Source of the DNA: Allobrachymonas sp. | GTDB lineage: Bacteria; Pseudomonadota; Gammaproteobacteria; Burkholderiales; Burkholderiaceae_C | Assembly (NCBI GenBank): GCA_030538335.1 | Contig: JAUNUE010000049.1 | Span: forward strand, 1 to 10,027 | Direction of reading: 5' to 3' | DNA: 10,027 nucleotides | Shown here: positions 1-5,766 of the stretch, in pieces | How positions within the stretch are numbered: position 1 is the first letter of the stretch | Layout: every line of letters starts with the position of its first letter | The notes under the pieces: model-generated | What the model was told of the DNA's origin: nothing | The model's input: only the letters and a program-made list of their open reading frames with translations | Database searches by the model: none | Made by a program: the position numbers and the translations under genes

Positions 1-1394
1 TGCAGGGCCGAATAGAGGGCGAAAAACACCGGCATCTGGATCACCATGGGCAAGCAGCCGCCAAAAGGGTTGACCTTTTCTTCGCGGTAGATGCGCATGG
101 TTTCTTCCTGCAGTTTCTGCGGGTCGTCTTTGAAGCGCTCTTTCGCCACCTCGAGCTTGGGTGCCAGGTTCTTCATTTTGGCCATGCTGGTGTACGCCTT
201 CTGGTTGAACCAGAAGAAGGCAATTTTCAGAAGAACCACCAACGCCACAATGGCCCAGCCCCAGTTGCCCAGCAGCGCGTGGAGTTGCGTCAGGAGCCAG
301 TACAGCGGGCGCGCGATGATGGTGAGCATGCCGTAGTCCTTGACGGCTTCGAGCGTGGGCGATACCGGCCCCATGGCCTTGTCGAGCTGCGGGCCGGCAA
401 ACAGCGTGGTCTTTACGGCCTTGCTGGCGCCGGGTGCAATCTCGCCCAGATTGAAGATTTGCCCGGCGGCAAACAGGCCGTCTTGCTGCTGGCGCACAAA
501 GTTCTCGCGCGCCTGGCCTGCCTCGGGCACCCAGGCGGTGGCGAAGTACTGCTGCACAATGGCGGCATAGCCGTCATTGGCCTGCTTGATGAAATCGGCC
601 TTGCCTTTGGCAATCTTGTCAAAGCCTACCTTCTGGTATTTGCTTTCTTCGCTGTAGAAGGCCGCGCCGGTGTATGGCGTGTAGAACTGTTGCGCGCCGG
701 GACTCTTGCTGTTGTCACGCACCAACTGGTTGTACAACTGCACAGGGGCAGGTTTGTCGCCGGTGTTGACAACTTCGTGCTGCACGCCAATGCCATAGCT
801 GCCACGCTTGAGCGTGTAGGTCTTGACCAGTTTCACACCGCCCACAGGTGCCGATTCAAAGCGCACCTGCATCTCGTCTTTGCCTGCGGGCAGTTCGCGC
901 TCGGGCGTGGTCAGCGCCATGGGCGTGAGGTGGTTGGGGTAGTTGCCACCGATCAGCCCGGTTTGTGCGGTGTAGCGCAAGTCCATGCTCATGTCCATGA
1001 GCTTGAAGGGCTGGTCGCTCTTGGCATGGGCCTTGAAGGCAGGCAACTCGGCACCGACGATGCTGCCGCCCAGCGTGTCGAAGGTCAGGTCAAGTACGTC
1101 GGTCTTGACGCGCACTTTTTCGCCGGCCGTGGCAACCGTGGGCACCCCTTGCGCATCAACAACGGCAGCCCCCGAGGCGACACCCGCAGCCGGTACGGCA
1201 GCGACGCCCGATGCCGCTGGCAGACTTGCCGTCGCTGCAGCAGAAGCCTGCGGTGCCACGGCAGACGCGGCGGGTTGCGGCCTGAAGGAGATGAGCGGTT
1301 TTTTTCCGTTGTAGATCAGCCATTCGTTCCAGATCATGATGAGGGAAAAGAAGAAAGCGGCGCTTAACGCAATGCGGCGAAAATCGTTGTTCAT
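1..1394 (-). CDS. yidC: Membrane protein insertase YidC (3' end cut off by window edge)
   Basis: YidC inserts and folds inner-membrane proteins, alone or with SecYEG. About 464 residues are visible; the family is about 550 long in Gram-negative bacteria, so roughly 90-100 carboxyl-terminal residues with the last membrane segments lie beyond the left edge. The protein starts MNNDFRRIAL, followed by an amino-terminal membrane segment (about residues 8-28), an Ala/Pro-rich linker, the large periplasmic beta domain, and then the conserved insertase core with NWGWAIVALVVLLK, YTSMAKMK and the near-terminal FGGCLPMVIQMP. The position of the groove arginine of E. coli YidC (R366) is a lysine here by alignment back from YTSMAKM; from memory this is common in betaproteobacteria, so the groove keeps its positive charge. 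It is the last visible gene of the rpmH-rnpA-yidD-yidC cluster, 62 bases after yidD. No clear Shine-Dalgarno sequence precedes the ATG. Identification is firm. Confidence 0.97.
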   Translation of the reverse strand, partial: MNNDFRRIALSAAFFFSLIMIWNEWLIYNGKKPLISFRPQPAASAVAPQASAAATASLPAASGVAAVPAAGVASGAAVVDAQGVPTVATAGEKVRVKTDVLDLTFDTLGGSIVGAELPAFKAHAKSDQPFKLMDMSMDLRYTAQTGLIGGNYPNHLTPMALTTPERELPAGKDEMQVRFESAPVGGVKLVKTYTLKRGSYGIGVQHEVVNTGDKPAPVQLYNQLVRDNSKSPGAQQFYTPYTGAAFYSEESKYQKVGFDKIAKGKADFIKQANDGYAAIVQQYFATAWVPEAGQARENFVRQQQDGLFAAGQIFNLGEIAPGASKAVKTTLFAGPQLDKAMGPVSPTLEAVKDYGMLTIIARPLYWLLTQLHALLGNWGWAIVALVVLLKIAFFWFNQKAYTSMAKMKNLAPKLEVAKERFKDDPQKLQEETMRIYREEKVNPFGGCLPMVIQMPVFFALYSAL

Positions 1395-1456
1395 GGAAGA
1401 TCAGCAGACAGAAACAGGTGGGATCAGGTTCCGGACAGGTAAAGCAAAGCCAAAGG

Positions 1457-1732
1457 TCAGTGCGGCTTGCTCACACGGTTCGCCAGCAAATGGCTGAACA
1501 GGCGGGGCGGATGCTCGGGTACCGGGTCGCACCCGCCTCTGCAAAACGGCTGGCAGCGCAGCAGGCGTGCCGTCATCAAATAGCTGCCCGCCACTGCCCC
1601 ATGCCGCTCGATGGCGCCCAGCGCATACACCGAGCAGGTCGGTTCAAAACGGCAGGCGTTGCCGAGCCACGGACTCAGCAAGAGCCGGTAGCCTTTTATC
1701 AAGAAAACAAGCAGGTGTTGGGCAGGATTCAT
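1457..1732 (-). CDS. yidD: Membrane protein insertion efficiency factor YidD
   Basis: This small protein of 91 residues belongs to the YidD family (formerly DUF37), an amphipathic peripheral inner-membrane protein thought to help YidC-dependent insertion. The family core is plain: an amino-terminal amphipathic helix (HLLVFLIKGYRLLLSPWLG), then CRFEPTCSVYALGAIERHG and LLRCQPFCRGGCDPVP, with cysteines at residues 27, 33, 60, 64 and 68. It is slightly longer than many homologues because of a tail of about 20 residues after the last cysteine. Its ATG overlaps the TGA of rnpA by four bases (ATGA at 1729-1732), so translation is probably coupled to rnpA. Its place between rnpA and yidC is the standard one and supports the call. 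Confidence 0.95.
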   Translation of the reverse strand: MNPAQHLLVFLIKGYRLLLSPWLGNACRFEPTCSVYALGAIERHGAVAGSYLMTARLLRCQPFCRGGCDPVPEHPPRLFSHLLANRVSKPH

Positions 1733-2307
1733 GGTGCGGGCTGCATTGTGCCAGATGGGTTTGACGCGACGGTGCGGCAGGCTGGGGCAACCTTGGCAGG
1801 TTTGCGTGGCGGCTGGAGCAGCAAGGGCAATGTGGGCCAGTCAGGCACCTGCACCAACTCCTGCAATTCCTGCCGCACGGCGGCGCGCAAGGCGGGCGAA
1901 CTGGCGCTGACGAACTGCTGCGCATCAAACGCGGCGCGTTGGCGCACCACCACCGCGAGGTTGCCCTGCAGTGCCGGAATGCCTGGCGGCACAACATGGC
2001 GGATCTGTCGCTTGACCAGATTGCGCGTCACGGCACGGCGCGCCCAGCGCTTGGGTATGACTGCGCCCAGATAGCAGCCACGCGCCGCAGGAAACACCAG
2101 GCTGCGCGTGCCAAGGCCAGTGTCAGCACTTTCTGCTTCAGCAGGGGGCGAAGGAGATTGCATCGCAAGAGCAGCGACCACATCAGGCCAGCGCAGCGCA
2201 TGCAACACAAAATGACGGGTGCGCGCCACCACACGGCCTTGCTGCATCACGGCAGCAAACTGTTGGGCATTGCGCAGGGGCAGCCAGTGGGCATGGGCAA
2301 GACGCAT
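1729..2307 (-). CDS. rnpA: Ribonuclease P protein component
   Basis: RnpA is the protein subunit of RNase P. It binds the catalytic RNA and pre-tRNA leaders during tRNA 5' maturation. The diagnostic segment is LGAVIPKRWARRAVTRNLVKR (about residues 80-100), which contains the RNR-type basic helix of the family. At 192 residues it is clearly longer than the usual 115-150. The extra length is an Ala/Pro/Ser/Glu-rich insert (about residues 48-76) between the first strand pair and the VPKRW block, plus a Pro/Ala-rich tail of about 30 residues. I chose the ATG at 2307, giving MRLAHAHWLPLRNAQQF. An in-frame TTG two codons earlier (2313) is the only other start before the upstream in-frame stop at 2365-2367, and neither has a convincing Shine-Dalgarno sequence. 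It lies 79 bases after rpmH and overlaps yidD by four bases, as expected for the cluster. Confidence 0.93.
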   Translation of the reverse strand: MRLAHAHWLPLRNAQQFAAVMQQGRVVARTRHFVLHALRWPDVVAALAMQSPSPPAEAESADTGLGTRSLVFPAARGCYLGAVIPKRWARRAVTRNLVKRQIRHVVPPGIPALQGNLAVVVRQRAAFDAQQFVSASSPALRAAVRQELQELVQVPDWPTLPLLLQPPRKPAKVAPACRTVASNPSGTMQPAP

Positions 2308-2386
2308 GCGCAAACGGCCAGCAAACCGGCTGCGGACGGGGCACCCCTTTGCAGCGGCGCCATGTCATCCGCCAGCCCGGCAGACC

Positions 2387-2524
2387 TTACACCAGCGCCA
2401 GGCGCTTGCGGCCCTTGGCGCGGCGTGCGTTGATCACGGCGCGACCGCCGCGGGTTTTCATGCGCACCAGAAAGCCGTGCGTGCGGGCGCGGCGAATCTT
2501 GGACGGCTGGTAAGTACGTTTCAT
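2387..2524 (-). CDS. rpmH: 50S ribosomal protein L34
   Basis: The encoded 45-residue protein begins MKRTYQPSKIRRARTHGFLV and continues through RMKTRGGRAVINARRAKGRK, which is the almost invariant L34 sequence. It ends RLALV, one residue longer than the common 44-residue form ending RLAV (that comparison is from memory). Two in-frame ATGs are possible. The second (2524) gives the conserved MKRT start. The first (2530) would add Met-Ala and has the better-spaced AAGG (nine bases upstream), so it may be the true initiation codon. L34 is a small basic protein of the large ribosomal subunit. It heads the cluster with rnpA, yidD and yidC, and the candidate promoter at 2623-2651 lies about 100 bases upstream. 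Confidence 0.97.
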   Translation of the reverse strand: MKRTYQPSKIRRARTHGFLVRMKTRGGRAVINARRAKGRKRLALV

Positions 2525-2622
2525 GGCCATGGTGAGATACCTTATTTATAAAGATGTGCAAGACGGACGCAAAAACTGCCGCCCACTCTTGCGTTTTCCG
2601 TAAGATGTCGGAAAAGCCTGCC

Positions 2623-2651
2623 ATTATCCCAAAAAATTCGGGCTTGGGCAA
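2623..2651 (-). promoter_or_regulatory. Candidate sigma70 promoter of rpmH-rnpA-yidD-yidC
   Basis: Read on the minus strand, TTGCCC (2646-2651) and GATAAT (2623-2628) are separated by exactly 17 bases, a good match to sigma70 consensus hexamers. Transcription would start near 2616, leaving a leader of roughly 90 bases before rpmH. A second pair nearer the gene (TTTGCG at 2568-2573, TATAAA at 2545-2550, spacing 17) is less likely, because its start point would fall downstream of the AAGG ribosome-binding site. This is inferred from sequence only. Confidence 0.5.
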
Positions 2652-2697
2652 TGGCTGTTACTTGCCCGTGCCTTTGCCCTGTTGCAAGCAACACCCA

Positions 2698-3747
2698 TCA
2701 GCAGGCATTTGCACACCCTTGCGCCAATTCACGGGTGAGAACGCTGGCGGGAACGGGCTTGCATCCGCTCGTATTCTGCCCCGCCCACAAAGGCGAAAAA
2801 TCACCGCTGCCCTGGCTTTCGGCCTTGGCACGCAGGGGCGCTAGTGCCGAAGCCGCCAAGGGAAAAGCAGGCACCGCCGTGTGCATGACCCCCAGTTCCC
2901 GGATGACGCGGTTCACAATACCGCGTGCGGGCCGCCCGGTGAATACATTGGTCAAGGCCGTGACACGGGCCGCATCGCTTTGCAAGGCTGTTCGGTGCAA
3001 GGCACTGGTGGTCACTTCGGGGCACAACATGTAAGCCGTGCCGACCTGCACGCCAGCAGCGCCCAGCGCCATGGCTGCAGCCACGCCTTTGGCGTCTGCA
3101 ATGCCTCCGGTGGCAATGACCGGAACCTTCACCGCATCAACGATCTGCGGCACCAGCGCAAAAGTGCTCATTTGCGTGTGGATGTCTTCAGACAAAAACA
3201 TGCCGCGATGTCCGCCTGCCTCCAGCCCTTGTGCAATGATGGCATCCACACCGCGCGCTTCCAGCCAGCGCGCCTCTTCTACGGTGGTGGCTGTGGAAAC
3301 AATCTTTGCACCCCAACGGTGCAAGCGCGCCAGCAGCTCGGCCGGGGGCAAGCCAAAATGAAAACTGACAACGGCAGGTTTGAAGGCTTCAAGGATATCG
3401 GCCGCTTCAGCGCCAAAGGGCACGCGTCCCGCGCCAGAAACAACCGTGCCGGGGTCGATGCCGTATTCCGCAAAATACGGCGAAAGTGCCGCCTTCCAGG
3501 CTTCTTCTCGCTTGGCGTCAGGCGCAGGTGGAACGTGGCAAAAGAAGTTGACGTTATACGGTCTGGAGGTTTGCTGCTGGATGGCCGTCAGCTCCTTGCG
3601 CAAGGCGTCTGCACCCAACATGGCGCAGGGCAGTGAACCCAGCCCGCCCGCATTGGACACCGCAATGGCCAACGCACTGCCTTGCACGCCAGCCATGGGC
3701 GCCTGAATGATCGGGAACTCTATGCCAAAAAGCTTTTGCAGAGTCAA
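2698..3747 (-). CDS. Nitronate monooxygenase (2-nitropropane dioxygenase family)
   Basis: This is an FMN-dependent TIM-barrel enzyme of 349 residues, related to nitronate monooxygenases that oxidise toxic alkyl nitronates such as propionate 3-nitronate. Visible motifs in order are FPIIQAPMAG (11-20), SNAGGLGSLP (31-40), NVNFF (65-69), VVSFHFGLP with the likely catalytic histidine at residue 130, GLEAGGHRG (174-182) and ATGGIAD (212-218) for FMN phosphate binding, and GAAGVQVGTAY. The related FabK-type enoyl-ACP reductases share the fold, so the substrate is not proven. The only start in the open stretch is a TTG at 3747: the stop codon of the upstream stress-protein gene is in frame at 3760-3762 with no ATG or GTG between. 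An AGGGG nine bases before the TTG supports it. It is probably co-transcribed with the universal stress protein gene 12 bases upstream. Confidence 0.88.
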   Translation of the reverse strand: MTLQKLFGIEFPIIQAPMAGVQGSALAIAVSNAGGLGSLPCAMLGADALRKELTAIQQQTSRPYNVNFFCHVPPAPDAKREEAWKAALSPYFAEYGIDPGTVVSGAGRVPFGAEAADILEAFKPAVVSFHFGLPPAELLARLHRWGAKIVSTATTVEEARWLEARGVDAIIAQGLEAGGHRGMFLSEDIHTQMSTFALVPQIVDAVKVPVIATGGIADAKGVAAAMALGAAGVQVGTAYMLCPEVTTSALHRTALQSDAARVTALTNVFTGRPARGIVNRVIRELGVMHTAVPAFPLAASALAPLRAKAESQGSGDFSPLWAGQNTSGCKPVPASVLTRELAQGCANAC

Positions 3748-3759
3748 TTTCTGATGCCC

Positions 3760-4179
3760 CTAGCGTATCAGCAGCACCGGCACTTTGCAATTGGCCAGCA
3801 CCTTGGTCGCCACCGACCCCATCACCAGATTGCCCAAAGCTGTTTTGCCGTGCGAGCCCATCATCACGAGATCAAATTTGCCAGACTCGGCGTATTTGGC
3901 AATGGTCTCGCCAGGCGGGCCAACCAGAAACGCTGTCTTCAGCTTGATGTCGTGCTCATCAAAAAATCGGGTGACCGGATCGAGCACCTTGGCCGCACTT
4001 TTTTCGTGAAAGCTGTTGGCGATGTCCTTGCCCACCATAGAGCGCGCGCGCGGCGGAAGCGGCGGGTCCACCGTGACAGCGGTGAACTTGCTGTCTTCCC
4101 ATGTTTCGACATGTTCGGTGAGATAGGCCAGCATTTTTTGGGTGCAAGGGCTGCCGTCCACAGCGAGCAGTATCTTCAT
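3760..4179 (-). CDS. Universal stress protein, ATP-binding UspA-family type
   Basis: The 139-residue protein has the single-domain Usp fold. It opens MKILLAVDGS with the conserved Asp at residue 8, and near the end carries the nucleotide-binding signature G-2x-G-9x-G-S (Gly108, Gly111, Gly121-Ser122, within MMGSHGKTALGNLVMGS), followed by the terminal strand VPVLLIR. Members with this signature bind ATP and usually act as dimers in stress tolerance; the specific role cannot be read from sequence. I chose the ATG at 4179, six bases after a strong AAGGAG. The ATG at 4185 directly abuts that sequence and is too close. A promoter is visible at 4219-4247. The gene leads a two-gene unit with the nitronate monooxygenase. 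Confidence 0.93.
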   Translation of the reverse strand: MKILLAVDGSPCTQKMLAYLTEHVETWEDSKFTAVTVDPPLPPRARSMVGKDIANSFHEKSAAKVLDPVTRFFDEHDIKLKTAFLVGPPGETIAKYAESGKFDLVMMGSHGKTALGNLVMGSVATKVLANCKVPVLLIR

Positions 4180-4218
4180 GGCCATCTCCTTTTTCAAACG
4201 GGAACGCGGTCTGCTTCC

Positions 4219-4247
4219 AGTGTAGACACGGCGCACTGCGGGGTCAA
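4219..4247 (-). promoter_or_regulatory. Candidate sigma70 promoter of the usp - nitronate monooxygenase unit
   Basis: On the minus strand, TTGACC (4242-4247; five of six consensus bases) is followed after 17 bases by TACACT (4219-4224; four of six). Transcription would start near 4212, about 33 bases before the usp ATG. This makes the usp pair a transcription unit separate from the upstream homocysteine methyltransferase gene. Inferred from sequence only. Confidence 0.5.
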
Positions 4248-4341
4248 TTCTTCGTGCTGTTTTTGACGGGGAAAGTGTGCGGATTTGCGCTTCATGCAAA
4301 GGCGCGAAAACCGTGTCCTCGCCGCGCATGCGAACGTGGCG

Positions 4342-5415
4342 TTACGCGGTTTTTTGCAGCAAACCCGCCAGTTGCAAAGGCCGTGGTGCCAGCGGCGCCA
4401 CCTGCTTGCCAATGGCCCCAATATGCTCGGGCGTGGTGCCGCAACAGCCGCCCACGATGTTGACCAGCCCTTCTGCAGCAAACGCATGCACCAGCCGGCT
4501 GGTGACTTCGGGCGTTTCATCAAAGCCGGTTTCGCTCATGGGGTTGGGCAGCCCGGCGTTGGGGTAGCAACTGATGAAGGTCTCGGGTGCTGCGCGGGTC
4601 AGCTCCTGAATATACGGGCGCATCAAGGCCGCACCCAGCGCGCAGTTCAAACCGATCGACAAGGGATTGGCGTGGCGCACGCTGTACCAGAAGGCCGTGA
4701 CGGTCTGGCCCGAGAGGATGCGGCCCGAGGCATCCGTCACCGTGCCCGAGATCATGATGGGCAGGCATTCGCCGGTTTGCTCAAACGCTTCATCAATGGC
4801 AAACAGCGCGGCCTTGGCATTGAGCGTATCGAAAATGGTCTCGACCAACAGCACGTCAGCGCCGCCTTCGATCAGGCCCAACGTCTGCTCAAGATAAGCC
4901 ACACGCAAATCTTCAAACGTGATGTTGCGCGCACCGGGGTCGTTCACGTCGGGGCTGATGCTCGCGGTTTTGGGCGTGGGGCCGATGGCGCCCGCCACAA
5001 AGCGCGGCTTGTCGGGCGTGCTGACAGCATCGCACGCAGCGCGCGCCAACTGCGCCGAGACCACGTTCATTTCGTGCGCCAAATCAGCCATGTCGTAATC
5101 GGCCTGCGCCACGCTGGTGGCGCCGAAGGTGTTGGTTTCGATGAGATCGGCACCTGCGGCCAGATAGCCTTCGTGGATGCTGCGAATCACGTCGGGGCGC
5201 GTGAGACTCAGCAGCTCGTTGTTGCCTTTCACATCGCGGTGAAAATCCTTGAAGCGCGCATAGGCGGCCGCATCGCCGCCTTCGCCACGGTACTGGGCTT
5301 CGGTGAGTTTGAAACGCTGCACCATGGTGCCCATGGCGCCGTCGAGAATGGCAATGCGCTCGCGCAAGATGGCGGGCAGTTCACGGGCGCGGGTGTAGGC
5401 AGGGAGTTGCGGCAT
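4342..5415 (-). CDS. metH: Homocysteine S-methyltransferase domain protein (free-standing MetH amino-terminal module)
   Basis: The 357-residue protein is the zinc-dependent homocysteine-binding barrel of cobalamin-dependent methionine synthase, without the folate, cobalamin and activation domains. Motifs in order: ILDGAMGTM (23-31), LTRPDVI (71-77), ADLIETNTFGAT (89-100), VAGAIGPT, and the three zinc ligands Cys258 (in GLNC) and Cys324-Cys325 (in GGCCGTT), spaced as in E. coli MetH. In many Comamonadaceae MetH is split into this module and a second protein with the other domains, normally adjacent, so this is probably an intact half enzyme rather than a broken gene. No second half follows here; the next gene starts 162 bases on and is unrelated. 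The frame is open upstream of 5415, with ATGs at 5457 and beyond, but MPQLPAYTRARELPAIL matches where the family normally begins. It is transcribed divergently from speD. Confidence 0.9.
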   Translation of the reverse strand: MPQLPAYTRARELPAILRERIAILDGAMGTMVQRFKLTEAQYRGEGGDAAAYARFKDFHRDVKGNNELLSLTRPDVIRSIHEGYLAAGADLIETNTFGATSVAQADYDMADLAHEMNVVSAQLARAACDAVSTPDKPRFVAGAIGPTPKTASISPDVNDPGARNITFEDLRVAYLEQTLGLIEGGADVLLVETIFDTLNAKAALFAIDEAFEQTGECLPIMISGTVTDASGRILSGQTVTAFWYSVRHANPLSIGLNCALGAALMRPYIQELTRAAPETFISCYPNAGLPNPMSETGFDETPEVTSRLVHAFAAEGLVNIVGGCCGTTPEHIGAIGKQVAPLAPRPLQLAGLLQKTA

Positions 5416-5519
5416 GCAGGCATTGTAGTGGCCTGCTGCAGATCGAGTTATCGCCATGCACAAGAAGCTGCGCAGATGCAAAGCATCGCACTTTGCGCCC
5501 CAATTCCCACAAAAATATC

Positions 5520-5547
5520 TGGACATTTCATTTTGTTTTGGTATAAT
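5520..5547 (+). promoter_or_regulatory. Strong candidate sigma70 promoter of speDE
   Basis: TGGACA (5520-5525; five of six consensus bases) and a perfect TATAAT (5542-5547) are separated by 16 bases on the plus strand. Transcription would start near 5554-5555, leaving an unusually long leader of about 210 bases before speD. This is the best promoter match in the window. Confidence 0.65.
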
Positions 5548-5588
5548 GGAAGGTTGCGCTGACATCTACACCGCGCGTTTATTTACTC

Positions 5589-5678
5589 ATGCGTTGGTCA
5601 GCCGCTGGAAGTGGGCAATACACGTTGGTTTTCATGCTGGTGTGTATTGCCTTTTGCGCCACAGGCCGTTGGGCCTAA
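5589..5678 (+). CDS. Possible 29-residue leader peptide or small membrane protein upstream of speD
   Basis: An ATG at 5589, about 35 bases after the predicted speDE transcription start, opens a frame of 29 codons ending TAA at 5676-5678. The product starts MRWSAAGSGQ, has a hydrophobic stretch (YTLVFMLVCIAFCA, about residues 11-24) and ends TGRWA: one charged residue before the hydrophobic part and one after, as in a single-pass small membrane peptide. No Shine-Dalgarno sequence precedes it; the upstream bases (TTTATTTACTC) are A/T-rich, so initiation would be weak. The frame completely spans the hairpin at 5614-5651 and ends inside the one at 5656-5683, which would suit a translated leader controlling downstream expression. 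I do not recognise the sequence. A 29-codon frame can occur by chance, so this is a candidate only. Confidence 0.35.
   Translation: MRWSAAGSGQYTLVFMLVCIAFCATGRWA
5614..5651 (+). promoter_or_regulatory. Perfect 10-bp stem in the speD leader, followed by TTTT (possible attenuator)
   Basis: GGCAATACAC (5614-5623) and GTGTATTGCC (5642-5651) are exact reverse complements around an 18-base loop, and TTTT follows at 5652-5655. Only five of ten pairs are G-C and the T run is short, so it would be a weak intrinsic terminator. It lies within the transcribed leader and inside the 29-codon frame, so ribosomes on that frame would melt it. The role as attenuator is inferred. Confidence 0.4.
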
Positions 5679-5683
5679 AGCGC
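5656..5683 (+). promoter_or_regulatory. Second hairpin in the speD leader
   Basis: AGGCC (5663-5667) pairs with GGCCT (5672-5676), and an outer GCGC (5656-5659) can pair with GCGC (5680-5683) across small internal loops. It starts right after the T run of the first hairpin and contains the stop codon of the 29-codon frame. A weaker inverted repeat, GACAG/CTGTC (5694-5698 and 5714-5718), follows. Together they suggest a structured leader, but no known riboswitch class was recognised. Confidence 0.3.
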
Positions 5684-5766
5684 ACCCCGTGCCGACAGGC
5701 GGCCTTGTGGCAGCTGTCTGACATGCAGGCGTTTTCCGGTTGCCACTGTGTTTGTGGGAGAGCATG

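Noticed and set aside
279..1367. Long plus-strand open frame opposite yidC
   Set aside because: It is exactly antisense to a clear yidC, has no family motifs, and reflects high G+C codon use leaving the opposite strand open.
2681..2692. GTTGC-AA-GCAAC palindrome downstream of the nitronate monooxygenase gene
   Set aside because: The two-base loop cannot form a stable hairpin and no T run follows.
2531..2697. Possible oriC upstream of rpmH
   Set aside because: No group of DnaA boxes, no dnaA and no A/T-rich unwinding stretch; only a single weak TTATCCC resemblance.
4300..4360. Terminator after the homocysteine methyltransferase gene (AAAACCG and CGGTTTT arms)
   Set aside because: Seven-base arms separated by about 35 bases and including the stop codon region; too weak to call.
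5416..5470. SAH riboswitch upstream of the homocysteine methyltransferase gene
   Set aside because: This class is common ahead of methionine-cycle genes in betaproteobacteria, but the conserved core pattern is absent on the minus strand and the predicted leader is very short.
4285..5562. 425-codon plus-strand open frame opposite the homocysteine methyltransferase gene
   Set aside because: It is antisense to a well-supported gene, Arg/His/Gly-rich, and without recognisable domains.
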